Made by a program: the position numbers and the translations under genes. Shown piece after piece: positions 51,342 to 59,987 of a stretch of 64,000 bases of DNA (positions are counted from its first letter, which is position 1; each line of letters begins with the position of its first letter). The notes under the pieces are model-generated. The model searched no databases, was not told where the DNA came from, and saw only the letters and a list, made by a program, of their open reading frames with translations. This stretch comes from Micavibrio sp. UBA2137 (lineage in GTDB: Bacteria > Pseudomonadota > Alphaproteobacteria > Micavibrionales > Micavibrionaceae): the NCBI GenBank assembly GCA_002328415.1, contig DCXL01000002.1:31963-95962 (forward strand), in the 5' to 3' direction.

Positions 51342-53777
51342 ATGTCACTCGATCAGAGAAAATATGAAACCAAATGGACCGATATCCTCCGTGATAATCG
51401 CTCCTTCTACATGCGTGCAGCTGACTGGTTTGTGCTTCCCTCTGTATCGCTTTCTATTTTTGTTTGCTTGGGTGCTATTCTCTTTATCGCGCCTGAAACA
51501 GTGCGTGTTGCTGACTTTATTTTCCTTATCGGCCTTCTTTATTTTTGGTGGCTGACCACACGTGACCGTACACTTATCTTTAAAATGCCTTACGGCTCCA
51601 AATTTAAGGATGGGAATAATACAGGGCCGGGTGGAAACAGAAAGCCAGAAGGCATTCTTTATCTTGGCAATCACAAAGAGACTAAAGAGGAGGTCTGGTT
51701 TTCCAACTCGGATGCCAGAACACATATTCTTTATCTGGGAACAACAGGTGCAGGTAAAACAGAAGGGTTAAAATCCATTGCAACCAACGCGCTCTGTTGG
51801 GCCTCTGGCTTCGTTTATATTGATGGTAAGGCCGATACTGACCTGTGGTCAGGACTATCCGCACTTGCGCGCCGCTTTGGTCGCGATGATGATTTGATGG
51901 TCCTTAACTACATGACAGGGAACTCTGACACCAAGGCCCCGTCAAATTCGATGAACCCGTTTTCATCTGGCTCGGCTTCGTATCTAACCAACATGCTTGT
52001 ATCACTAATGCCTGATGCCGAGGGTGACAACGCGATGTGGAAGGAACGTGCGGTGGCCTTGATTGGAACAATCATGCCTGCACTCACATGGAAACGAGAT
52101 AATCAAGATACGCCGCTGAACGTTTCAACCATCCGAAAATTCCTGCAGCTTAATAGTATTGTAAAGCTCTCACGTGAGGAGGCCTTGCCAGAACATTTAC
52201 GTCAATCTGTGAAGGGCTATGTTGAAACGCTCCCTGGTTATAGTGATGATGCATGGGATGATGAGGGACGTGAAAAGCCCGCAAAACCTGGTCAGCCGCC
52301 TATTGACCAAACCACAGCTCACCAGCAACACGGCTATCTATCGATGCAGTTTACCCGTTCGCTCCAATCACTTGGAGACGAATATGGTTACATCTTTGAT
52401 GCGGAATATGCCGACGTAAACATGGTCGACATTGTTCTGAACCGTCGTATTCTGGTTGTGCTTATTCCTGCTCTTGAAAAATCAAATGACGAGATTGCAA
52501 ACCTTGGTAAAATTGTATCGGCCACCATTAAGGGTATGATGGGTTCAACCCTTGGGGCTACTGTTGAAGGTGACAGTGCCTCTGTTATTGAAAACAAGCC
52601 AACCACATCAGCAACACCTTTTGTCACTATCTTTGACGAGGTGGGTTACTATACCGCTTCTGGTATGGCTGTTATGGCAGCTCAAGCGCGTTCCCTTGGA
52701 TTTAGCCTTGTCTTCTCCGCACAGGATTTACCTGCCCTTGAAAAGCGTATCAAGGAAGAGGCGCGCTCAATTACAGCCAACTGTAACATTAAGATTTTTG
52801 GAAAACTGGAAGATCCAACACAGACAAAAGACTTCTTTGATAAAACCGTCGGTCAGGCCCTTGTAACTGAAACATCCGGATTGCAGGTTGAAAATACCGG
52901 CTTCTCCAAAACCTATTACGACACCCATCAGGCAGGTGTTCAGGTCCGTCAACGTGCAGCCTATGACGGTTTACGTGGCTTTAAAGAAGGTGAAGCCATC
53001 ATGGTTTATGGCGAGTCTGTTGTGGATGTAAAGTTTTTCTATTCCGCCTCTGGCTTTGCCAAGGCGATGCGTGTGACACGCTTTATGTCACTCCCACCAC
53101 ATGATGAAACAACGCTCAAACATGTGTCTGCAATTACAATGCTCCGCGATAAAATGGTGAAGAAAAACTGGACGGCCGCACGTTCGGATGTCGCGGCAGA
53201 AATTCCAGAGGTGATAGCAACGCTCTCAAAGGCCTATCTCAAGCATGAAAACCAATCAGACAATATGATTGATAACGGTATCTTCAGTGTTGTCGAGACA
53301 TTTGCCGCGGATAATCCGCTTGATCAAATTGACACGAAAGCACCTGCTCAAGCAGCAGCGCCTGCAACACCGCCCGCCCAATCACTAGCACCTGCACAAC
53401 AAACGACCGCGCCTAAAGCACCAGTCGCGCCACAAAAAGTTGCCGCACCTGCGACGCCACCTGCTACCCCTCCTGCCAAACAGGATGAAAGTGAAACATC
53501 AAGTGGCGGTGGGTCAGGCTCCCCCATGGGCTTCTTTGTCAAAAATGATGCTGGAAGCGCAGAGGCCAAAAGCGAAAGCGCGCCTAAACAGGCGGACACA
53601 CCGCAGGAAAAATCCGCACCCGCTGCGCCTCCTAAGCAAAGTCAACCAGAACAAAAAACACAGGCAAAAAGCGACGATGGCGCACTTGATGTATTACGCG
53701 GTGCGGCAAAAGATGCACGCAACAAGCTGGTTAAATCAGATTCCAAAGAAACAGAGGATGTCGATATCGCTGAATAG
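51342..53777 (+). CDS. dotL: DotL/IcmO-like type IV coupling ATPase
   Basis: The 811-residue protein has two N-terminal membrane helices (about 30-50 and 56-72) and a TraD/TraG-type ATPase with Walker A GTTGAGKT (133-140) and Walker B FVTIFDE (427-433). Regions such as GFVYIDGKADTDLWSGL, RFGRDDDLMVLNYMTGN and SMNPFSSGSASYLTNMLVSL resemble Legionella DotL. DotL is the receptor ATPase that gathers effectors for the type IVB channel. The last 150 residues are low-complexity, rich in Ala, Pro, Lys and Gln, unlike the adaptor-binding tail of Legionella DotL. It ends seven bases before the convergent argS. Confidence 0.88.
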   Translation: MSLDQRKYETKWTDILRDNRSFYMRAADWFVLPSVSLSIFVCLGAILFIAPETVRVADFIFLIGLLYFWWLTTRDRTLIFKMPYGSKFKDGNNTGPGGNRKPEGILYLGNHKETKEEVWFSNSDARTHILYLGTTGAGKTEGLKSIATNALCWASGFVYIDGKADTDLWSGLSALARRFGRDDDLMVLNYMTGNSDTKAPSNSMNPFSSGSASYLTNMLVSLMPDAEGDNAMWKERAVALIGTIMPALTWKRDNQDTPLNVSTIRKFLQLNSIVKLSREEALPEHLRQSVKGYVETLPGYSDDAWDDEGREKPAKPGQPPIDQTTAHQQHGYLSMQFTRSLQSLGDEYGYIFDAEYADVNMVDIVLNRRILVVLIPALEKSNDEIANLGKIVSATIKGMMGSTLGATVEGDSASVIENKPTTSATPFVTIFDEVGYYTASGMAVMAAQARSLGFSLVFSAQDLPALEKRIKEEARSITANCNIKIFGKLEDPTQTKDFFDKTVGQALVTETSGLQVENTGFSKTYYDTHQAGVQVRQRAAYDGLRGFKEGEAIMVYGESVVDVKFFYSASGFAKAMRVTRFMSLPPHDETTLKHVSAITMLRDKMVKKNWTAARSDVAAEIPEVIATLSKAYLKHENQSDNMIDNGIFSVVETFAADNPLDQIDTKAPAQAAAPATPPAQSLAPAQQTTAPKAPVAPQKVAAPATPPATPPAKQDESETSSGGGSGSPMGFFVKNDAGSAEAKSESAPKQADTPQEKSAPAAPPKQSQPEQKTQAKSDDGALDVLRGAAKDARNKLVKSDSKETEDVDIAE

Positions 53778-53784
53778 GCGGTTG

Positions 53785-55536
53785 CTACATACGCTCAGGA
53801 ATATCAATTCCCATTAGCTCCATACATTTTGAAAGCGTATCTTCGAGTATTGCACAAACGCTTAAATAGGCGTTTCTTTTCGCCTCATCCTTTTCAACGA
53901 GAATGGGATTAGCGGCATAAAAACGTCCAAATTCCTGAGCCAGCTTGTAAACAAAATCGCACAGAATATGCGGTGTATAGCCTTGCACAACACCATCAAT
54001 GACATTAGGGAATTGCGCCAAAAGAAGCGCCAGATTTTGTGTATTGTCATCAACGGTAAAATCTGTTTTTTGGAAGCCCCCTGCTTTACGCAGCATCGAT
54101 TTGATACGTACGATTTGGTACAAAATATAAGGACCTGTCTTGCCCTCGAAAGACACAAGTTTGTCCAAATCAAAAACATAATCTGTCTGACGTGGGTTTT
54201 GTAAATCGGCAAATTTAATCGCGGCAATCCCAACGGCATTTGCAATTGCGTTTTTCTCTTCATCCGAAAAATCAGACTCTGGATTAACGGCATCAATTTT
54301 GGCGGAGGCTTTCTGGAAGGCCATATCAATCAAATCCTCCAGCTTCATGACACCACCCTCGCGTGTCTTGAAGGGTTTGCCATCCGTGCCATTCATTGTC
54401 CCAAATCCTGCATGGGTCAGCTCGACCTTCTGTGGCACAATGTTGGATTGTTTTGCCGCACGGAAGACCTGCTCAAAATGCAAATGCTGGCGTTGATCAA
54501 CGATATAAACAACCTTATCAGGAGCATACAGGTTCATACGCTCCACAAGCGTTGCCATATCGGTCGTGCCATACATCACCGCACCATCTTTTTTGTACAG
54601 GATAAGCGGGGGAAATTTCTTGGTGTCATCATTACGCGCAACCTTGATAACAAGCGCGCCTTCATCCTTGACCGCGTGGCCGTCCTTTTTCAATTGTGCA
54701 ACCATTGGCTCAATCAAGTCATGAACGTCTGATTCCCCCTTCCACAAATCAAAATACACATTAAGGGCTGCGTAATTTTCCTTCATGGCGGCAATGGACA
54801 CATCCATAAAATGTTGCCACAGCGCATAGTAACCTGCGCGTTTATTCTGTAATTCAACTGTGGCGGCGCGCGCCTCTTCAGCACGCGCTTCATCTTCCTT
54901 GCAGGCCTTGGAGGCCTTTGGATAAATTTGTTCGAAATCATTAATTGAGAGCGGGCTTTCCTCTGGGTAGGGGCCTGTAAAGTCCGCATCAAAATAGGGC
55001 CAGTCAGGATATTGATGTTTCAGCTCCATCAAAATCATACCCATTTGCGTGCCCCAATCCCCCATATGGACATCACCGAGCGTTTTATACCCTGCGAATG
55101 AGAGAATACGGCGTAGCGTGTCCCCGATAATAGCAGAGCGCAAATGCCCCACGTGCATGGGTTTTCCAACATTGGGGCCACCATAGTCGAGCACAATTGT
55201 TTGCCCATTTTCAGGTAACGCCGCCCCTAATCCCGCAATTTCTGTGTTCACATAGTTCTGCAAGGCATTTTGTGTCAGGGAGATATTGATAAATCCAGGA
55301 CCTGCAATATCAAGCGTTTCAATAAGATCGCCTTTATCGATTTTTGCAATGATATCAGTTGCAATATCACGTGGCGCGCGGCCCGCCTGTTTAGCCGCGG
55401 CCATGGCGCCGTTACATTGAAATTGCGCTAAATCAGGACGGTCTGAAAAGCGCACTTCACCAAGCTCTTGTGGTAGATCAAGGCCCGCAAATGCTGCGCC
55501 AATTTTCTCTGAAAGAATGTCTGTAAGCTTTTTCAT
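53785..55536 (-). CDS. argS: Arginyl-tRNA synthetase
   Basis: The 583-residue class I synthetase has an N-terminal Add-1 domain (about 1-90), the ATP-binding HVGH motif in GGPNVGKPMHVGHLRSAIIG, FKTREGG in place of a canonical KMSKS, and a C-terminal helical anticodon-binding domain (about 460-583, PYILYQIVRIKSMLRKAGG). It charges tRNA-Arg; a tRNA-Arg(CCG) gene occurs at 6.2 kb. The ATG at 55536 is preceded by AGGA at normal spacing; the in-frame start 30 bases upstream lacks one. Confidence 0.96.
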   Translation of the reverse strand: MKKLTDILSEKIGAAFAGLDLPQELGEVRFSDRPDLAQFQCNGAMAAAKQAGRAPRDIATDIIAKIDKGDLIETLDIAGPGFINISLTQNALQNYVNTEIAGLGAALPENGQTIVLDYGGPNVGKPMHVGHLRSAIIGDTLRRILSFAGYKTLGDVHMGDWGTQMGMILMELKHQYPDWPYFDADFTGPYPEESPLSINDFEQIYPKASKACKEDEARAEEARAATVELQNKRAGYYALWQHFMDVSIAAMKENYAALNVYFDLWKGESDVHDLIEPMVAQLKKDGHAVKDEGALVIKVARNDDTKKFPPLILYKKDGAVMYGTTDMATLVERMNLYAPDKVVYIVDQRQHLHFEQVFRAAKQSNIVPQKVELTHAGFGTMNGTDGKPFKTREGGVMKLEDLIDMAFQKASAKIDAVNPESDFSDEEKNAIANAVGIAAIKFADLQNPRQTDYVFDLDKLVSFEGKTGPYILYQIVRIKSMLRKAGGFQKTDFTVDDNTQNLALLLAQFPNVIDGVVQGYTPHILCDFVYKLAQEFGRFYAANPILVEKDEAKRNAYLSVCAILEDTLSKCMELMGIDIPERM

Positions 55537-55639
55537 GTTTTGATCCTGCGCCTTAATGTAACGCAATTTTAAAAAATCTGGTGTATAATTAAGTTATGAG
55601 CATGTAGCATGATTTCACGAACTTGAATAGAGGAAGTCA

Positions 55640-56041
55640 ATGGTCAAAATCTTTTTTGTGACATTGTTTGTCGCGGCACTTGTTGTTATCCATGATTATA
55701 TTGTCAGCCATAATCTAGCCACTGGATTTGAATTAAGCGAATTGGGATGGATGATTCACACTTATCTTCCAGGTGTGGAAGCCGCACTTATTCGAGATAT
55801 ACCCCTTGAAATGAGGCAGACCTACCTTGCGCCTGTTTTCGAAACGAAAACGGTCAAGATTGTCGGCTATATTGGCGGATATCTCCTCCTTTTTACGGCA
55901 ATTTTGAAAATGATCCGCGGGAATTCATTTTTGCCCGAATTTATGAAACGGCGTATTGAGACCAAAAAGATGGAAAAATCACCCTATGGCCGCCATCGCT
56001 ATGCCAAACACAAGCCTATTAAATATAAGCGTAAAGATTAG
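55640..56041 (+). CDS. Hypothetical two-span membrane protein (133 aa)
   Basis: The product has a signal-anchor-like N-terminus (about residues 2-20), a middle segment with ELGWMIHTYLPGVEAALIRD, a second membrane helix (about 73-90) and a strongly basic C-terminal tail (RRIETKKMEK and HRYAKHKPIKYKRKD). It is preceded by AGAGGAAG at good spacing. No family is recognised. The stop overlaps that of the convergent hydrolase by a few bases. Confidence 0.65.
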   Translation: MVKIFFVTLFVAALVVIHDYIVSHNLATGFELSELGWMIHTYLPGVEAALIRDIPLEMRQTYLAPVFETKTVKIVGYIGGYLLLFTAILKMIRGNSFLPEFMKRRIETKKMEKSPYGRHRYAKHKPIKYKRKD

Positions 56042-56820
56042 AGTTTCTTCGCGTGGCGTAGAACAGTATCTCCCAAAACCTTGAGGTCTTCGGGGCGTGA
56101 GAGGCTATGACCGCCATCTTTAATCAAAATAACATCACAGCTTTCCGTTTTTAACGCCTCTTGAATGCGGCAAGCCTTCTCCCAAGGGACATCCTTATCC
56201 AACTTTCCTTGCAAGATGCTCACAGGACAAGAAATAGCTATCTCTTCATGCAACATGTGATGCTCTTTTCCATCATCAAAAAGAATTTTGCTTAAACGAT
56301 ACGGTTCATCGCTGTAATCATTTGGTAAATCGACAATGCCGTTTTTTGTAACAAGTGCCTGTTGTTCTGCGCTCAAACGCTCCCAAATCTCACTGGTAAA
56401 ATCAGGTGCTGGAGCTATTAACACTAAACCAGTAATGCGTTTAGGGAGTTCGCGCGCTAACAGAAGTGATATCCATCCTCCCATAGATGAGCCTACCAAA
56501 ACAATTGGTCTCTCTTTTGGGCAAATTTGCTCCAAAACGTCACGTGCATCATCACGCCATTGTCCAATCGAGCCCTCTTCAAAGGCTCCGTCTGATTCAC
56601 CGTGGCCTGTATAATCAAAACGGATATAAGACAGGTCTTGCTCTTGGCATAAATTTTCTAAAAATTGCGCCTTAGAACCGCGCATATCAGACTTAAATCC
56701 ACCACAAAACACAACATAAGGGGCATTTTTTGTCCCTTCATGGGCAATATAAGCCAGCTTTTGGCCGTGACTATTCTCAATGAATTTTGCCTGTGGCTGT
56801 ATGTCTGTTTGCGACATCAT
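56038..56820 (-). CDS. Alpha/beta hydrolase
   Basis: The 260-residue protein has the hydrolase fold with YVVFCGGFKSDMRGSKA near the N-terminus, DYTGHGESDG, nucleophile motif GSSMGGW, a downstream acid in LQGKLDKDVPWEKA and a catalytic His in DGGHSLSRPEDL. The layout fits BEM46/YqiA-like esterases and thioesterases. No signal peptide is seen. Two ATGs (56820, 56817) are possible starts. The substrate is unknown. Confidence 0.82.
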   Translation of the reverse strand: MMSQTDIQPQAKFIENSHGQKLAYIAHEGTKNAPYVVFCGGFKSDMRGSKAQFLENLCQEQDLSYIRFDYTGHGESDGAFEEGSIGQWRDDARDVLEQICPKERPIVLVGSSMGGWISLLLARELPKRITGLVLIAPAPDFTSEIWERLSAEQQALVTKNGIVDLPNDYSDEPYRLSKILFDDGKEHHMLHEEIAISCPVSILQGKLDKDVPWEKACRIQEALKTESCDVILIKDGGHSLSRPEDLKVLGDTVLRHAKKL

Positions 56821-56912
56821 ATCTTTTCCTTGCCCTCTTTTTTGTGATAAAACTGTTTGTGGCTTTATTTAAAGCTCTTCCAATTTATACCCCGAAGCGA
56901 TAAAAGCAACTC

Positions 56913-58058
56913 ATGAAAAATGGAACAATCCCTGTTGTCATGCAAATCATACCTTCACTGGGTGCCGGTGGCGCCGAACAGGGCTGTATTGATGTTGCAG
57001 CAGAGCTGAAAAATTCAGGCGCCGAGGCGATAGTTGTCTCCAATGGTGGGTCGCGCCTCCATGAGCTGCAACGCATTGGCGCACAACATATAAACATGAA
57101 AGTGGACTCAAAAAACCCCTTTATCATGTGGCGTAATATCAAAAAAATTCGGAAACTCATACAAAAGCATCAGGTTGATATCGTTCATGCCCGAAGCCGT
57201 GCCCCCGCCTGGAGCGCTTGGCGTGCCTGTGAAGGGACAAACGCACATTATGTGACAACCTGTCACGCGCCCTATAAAATTCAAAACAGTGCCAAGAAAT
57301 TTTATAATTCCGCGATTGCAAAGGGTGAGCGCGTTATCGCGATTTCAAATTATGTCTCTGAGTATTTAAAGAAAAACTTTCGCCTTGGTGACAATATCAT
57401 TCGTCTTATTCATCGTGGTGTAAATGTTCAACGGTTTCACCCCTCGCTTGTAACAGCCGAGCGCCTTGTCAAATTGACCAAAGAATGGCGTATCCCTGAT
57501 GGGCATAATGTTGTGATGCTCCCTGGGCGTCTGACACGTTGGAAGGGGCATGAGGACTTCATCAAGGCACTGTCACTGCTTAAACGCAAGGACATGTTTG
57601 GCATTATTATTGGCGACGATCAAGGACGCACCGAATATCGTAACGAATTGCACGCGCTCATCAAGGAATTGGGCATGGAAGGCGCTATTCGTATTGTTAA
57701 TCACTGTGATGATATGCCAACGGCTTATATGTTGGCCACCGTTGTCGTAAGCGCCTCGACAGAGCCAGAAGGATTTGGACGTATTCCCATTGAGGCACAG
57801 GCCATGGGACGCCCGACCGTTGCCACAGCCCATGGCGGTGCCATGGAAACCATTATTCCCAATGTAACCGGCTGGCATGTACCGCCACATGATCCGCAAG
57901 AAATGGCCAAAGCTATCGCACGCGCGCTTCAGCTAAATGAACAAGAAAGGCAAGCCCTTTCAGAACGCGCTATAGCGCATGTGCATGCCCATTTCACAAA
58001 AGATATCATGTGCGACAAAACACTTGATGTCTATGCCGAGCTTATTCGTCAAAAGTAA
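56913..58058 (+). CDS. GT4-family glycosyltransferase
   Basis: The 381-residue protein has a GT-B fold: N-terminal glycine-rich acceptor loop IPSLGAGGAEQGCIDVA (about residues 11-27), a linker, and the C-terminal donor domain with MLPGRLTRWKGHEDFIKAL and the EX7E motif EPEGFGRIPIEAQAMGRP (about 286-303). Members transfer a sugar from a nucleotide donor to lipid-linked or lipopolysaccharide acceptors. The product is probably a cell-envelope glycan, but the neighbours give no specificity. It converges with the ArsR gene with a gap of three bases. Confidence 0.9.
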   Translation: MKNGTIPVVMQIIPSLGAGGAEQGCIDVAAELKNSGAEAIVVSNGGSRLHELQRIGAQHINMKVDSKNPFIMWRNIKKIRKLIQKHQVDIVHARSRAPAWSAWRACEGTNAHYVTTCHAPYKIQNSAKKFYNSAIAKGERVIAISNYVSEYLKKNFRLGDNIIRLIHRGVNVQRFHPSLVTAERLVKLTKEWRIPDGHNVVMLPGRLTRWKGHEDFIKALSLLKRKDMFGIIIGDDQGRTEYRNELHALIKELGMEGAIRIVNHCDDMPTAYMLATVVVSASTEPEGFGRIPIEAQAMGRPTVATAHGGAMETIIPNVTGWHVPPHDPQEMAKAIARALQLNEQERQALSERAIAHVHAHFTKDIMCDKTLDVYAELIRQK

Positions 58059-58061
58059 TTT

Positions 58062-58367
58062 TTAAAGAATATCGTCCTTAGCAAACAAGGCGCATAATGC
58101 ATTGATTATGGCTGTCAGTTCTTTGCTATCCAGAGAATAATAAATTGTTTGGGCATCGCGCCGTGTGGTAACCAACTCATCGCGTCTTAAACGTGCCAGA
58201 TGCTGGGACAATGCAGATTGCGAGAGACCGACCATTTCTTCCAACTCACCAACACAACGTTCTTTATGGGCAAGCGCACAGATGATTTGCAAACGCTTTT
58301 CGTTTGCAATCGCTTTGAGAATAACGACCGTATCCTCAATATGATCCTCTAATGTCTCCAAATCCAT
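58062..58367 (-). CDS. ArsR/SmtB-family transcriptional regulator
   Basis: The 101-residue winged-helix regulator has the HTH at LEEMVGLSQSALSQHLARLR and the wing at TRRDAQTIYYSLD. Cys30, Cys38 and Cys92 are present; Cys38 lies in ERCVGEL, the place where redox- or sulfide-sensing members (BigR, SqrR, HlyU) have one of two reactive cysteines, but the second Cys spacing differs, so a thiol switch is only possible. The classical metal motif CxCxxC is absent. The inverted repeats upstream are good candidates for its own operator. Confidence 0.88.
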   Translation of the reverse strand: MDLETLEDHIEDTVVILKAIANEKRLQIICALAHKERCVGELEEMVGLSQSALSQHLARLRRDELVTTRRDAQTIYYSLDSKELTAIINALCALFAKDDIL

Positions 58368-58425
58368 TTATCTGTTCCCTCAGTAAACGCATAGTTGTAT
58401 TTTGCAGATTACACAGATTGTTACG

Positions 58426-58493
58426 ACATACTATTAATTTTAAATAAAATGTATTTATATTTTATTAACCATAATTATGGCGCAATAGTATGT
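58426..58493. promoter_or_regulatory. Nested inverted repeats upstream of the ArsR gene
   Basis: Outer arms ACATACTATT (58426-58435) and AATAGTATGT (58484-58493) are perfect over 10 bases. Between them lie a second perfect pair AATAAAAT/ATTTTATT (58443-58450 and 58459-58466) and the palindrome CCATAATTATGG (58469-58480). The whole block fills the gap between the SDR stop and the regulator start and suits an autoregulated operator. Confidence 0.5.
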
Positions 58494-59273
58494 CTATAAG
58501 CTCTTTTTAGAGGGTAATTTGCTAGTTATCAAGGAAATAAATTGGTTTGGAATAATTCCTAAAATTCGCACCAGGGCATACAACCGTAAGGGGAAGGCGA
58601 TAAGCTTTTGCTTTCTTTCCATTTTTTTAACAATTATGTGTGCCGCATCTTCAGCTGACATTTTGAGCGGCATAGCATAATCATTCTTATCTGTCATACG
58701 TGAGGTGACAAAACCGGGGCAAATAACAGTCATATCAATACCCTGTTTTTTCAGAAATGGGCGCACGGAATACCCCAATATACGCACGGCAGTTTTGGAG
58801 GTCGCATAAGCAGGCGCACCCGTCCAAATAGAATAGCTAGCAAGCGAGCTGACAAGGGCGATATGACCATGGCCTTCGGCCTGCATATGCTTATAAACTG
58901 GGTTGATGGTATTAAGCACACCCATCACATTAACATCAAAGATTGCCGCTGACTGGTCAAAAATATCCTCTGGAGGTAAACCACTTGTCCCACCAGAAAT
59001 ACCTGCATTGGCAATGACCACATCAATAAAGAGCTCTTTCAAAACGCTTTCTAGCCACGTTGTCATCGCAATCCCATCGCGCACATCTATGATTTTGGCC
59101 ATCACATAGGCAGCACCCTTGTCCTTACAGGCCTCTACAACGGTATCAAGACGTCCCTGATTGCGTCCCGTTAGGACAAGATTGTAGCCTTTCTGCGCAT
59201 AGGCCAAGGCAAGCGCCTCTCCAATCCCGCTTGAAGCGCCTGTAATTAAAATAGTCTTTGGATGTTTTGCCAT
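58494..59273 (-). CDS. Short-chain dehydrogenase/reductase
   Basis: The 259-residue classical SDR has the cofactor motif TGASSGIGEAL (about residues 12-22), NAG in VIANAGISGG, the active-site Ser in VSSLASYS and the catalytic YxxxK as YATSK. The C-terminal part has a hydrophobic helix, similar to members that act on lipids or sterols at membranes. The coenzyme and substrate are unknown. It ends immediately beside the operator-like block of the ArsR gene. Confidence 0.88.
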   Translation of the reverse strand: MAKHPKTILITGASSGIGEALALAYAQKGYNLVLTGRNQGRLDTVVEACKDKGAAYVMAKIIDVRDGIAMTTWLESVLKELFIDVVIANAGISGGTSGLPPEDIFDQSAAIFDVNVMGVLNTINPVYKHMQAEGHGHIALVSSLASYSIWTGAPAYATSKTAVRILGYSVRPFLKKQGIDMTVICPGFVTSRMTDKNDYAMPLKMSAEDAAHIIVKKMERKQKLIAFPLRLYALVRILGIIPNQFISLITSKLPSKKSL

Positions 59274-59325
59274 ATGTGCCTCTTCTTAACTTGCCAGCAT
59301 GATGAGAATAGTTAAAATGCCTTGC

Positions 59326-59973
59326 ATGGAATTGTCAAAGCTAAAACGTCGCGGGCTCATGCTCGTCCTCTCATCCCCTTCAGGTGCTGGAAAAACAACA
59401 ATCACGCGCGCCCTTCTTGAACAAAATCCTGATGTGCAGATTTCGGTTTCCGCGACCACCCGCAAACGCCGTGGTGGAGAGGAAGATGGCAAGGATTATT
59501 ATTTCACCGATGTGCCAACTTTTAACAAAATGGTTGAAAATGGCGAAATGCTTGAATACGCGAAGGTCTTTGATAATTATTACGGTACACCGCGTGCGCC
59601 TGTTGAGGAAGCCTTGAGCAAAGGACACGATGTTTTGTTTGATATCGACTGGCAGGGCACACAGCAACTCTCTGAGATTGCGCGTGATGATCTTGTCACT
59701 ATTTTTATCTTACCCCCTTCACATGCCGAGCTGGAGAAGCGCCTGCGCAAACGTGCAGGAGAAACATTAGAAACCGAAGAGCAAATTCAGGGCCGCATGG
59801 ATAAGGCCGCTAGTGAAATGTCGCATTTTTCCGAATATGATTATGTGATTATCAATAAAGATATCGATACATCCTTAGCCAAGGCGCAAACAATCCTAAA
59901 TGCCGAACGTATGAAACGTGCACGGCTTGTTGGTATGTCATCTTTTGTACGTGGATTGATGGACGGGCTTTAA
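59326..59973 (+). CDS. gmk: Guanylate kinase
   Basis: The 215-residue enzyme phosphorylates GMP to GDP. It has the P-loop SSPSGAGKTT near the N-terminus, the GMP-binding region VSATTRKRRGGEEDGKDYYF and the LID segment with LEKRLRKRAGETLE. The start is uncertain: in-frame ATGs lie at 59299, 59317 and 59326 and none has a clear ribosome site. The last gives a length and N-terminus closest to the family. Confidence 0.93.
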   Translation: MELSKLKRRGLMLVLSSPSGAGKTTITRALLEQNPDVQISVSATTRKRRGGEEDGKDYYFTDVPTFNKMVENGEMLEYAKVFDNYYGTPRAPVEEALSKGHDVLFDIDWQGTQQLSEIARDDLVTIFILPPSHAELEKRLRKRAGETLETEEQIQGRMDKAASEMSHFSEYDYVIINKDIDTSLAKAQTILNAERMKRARLVGMSSFVRGLMDGL

Positions 59974-59987
59974 ACCGTGAAGGGCGC

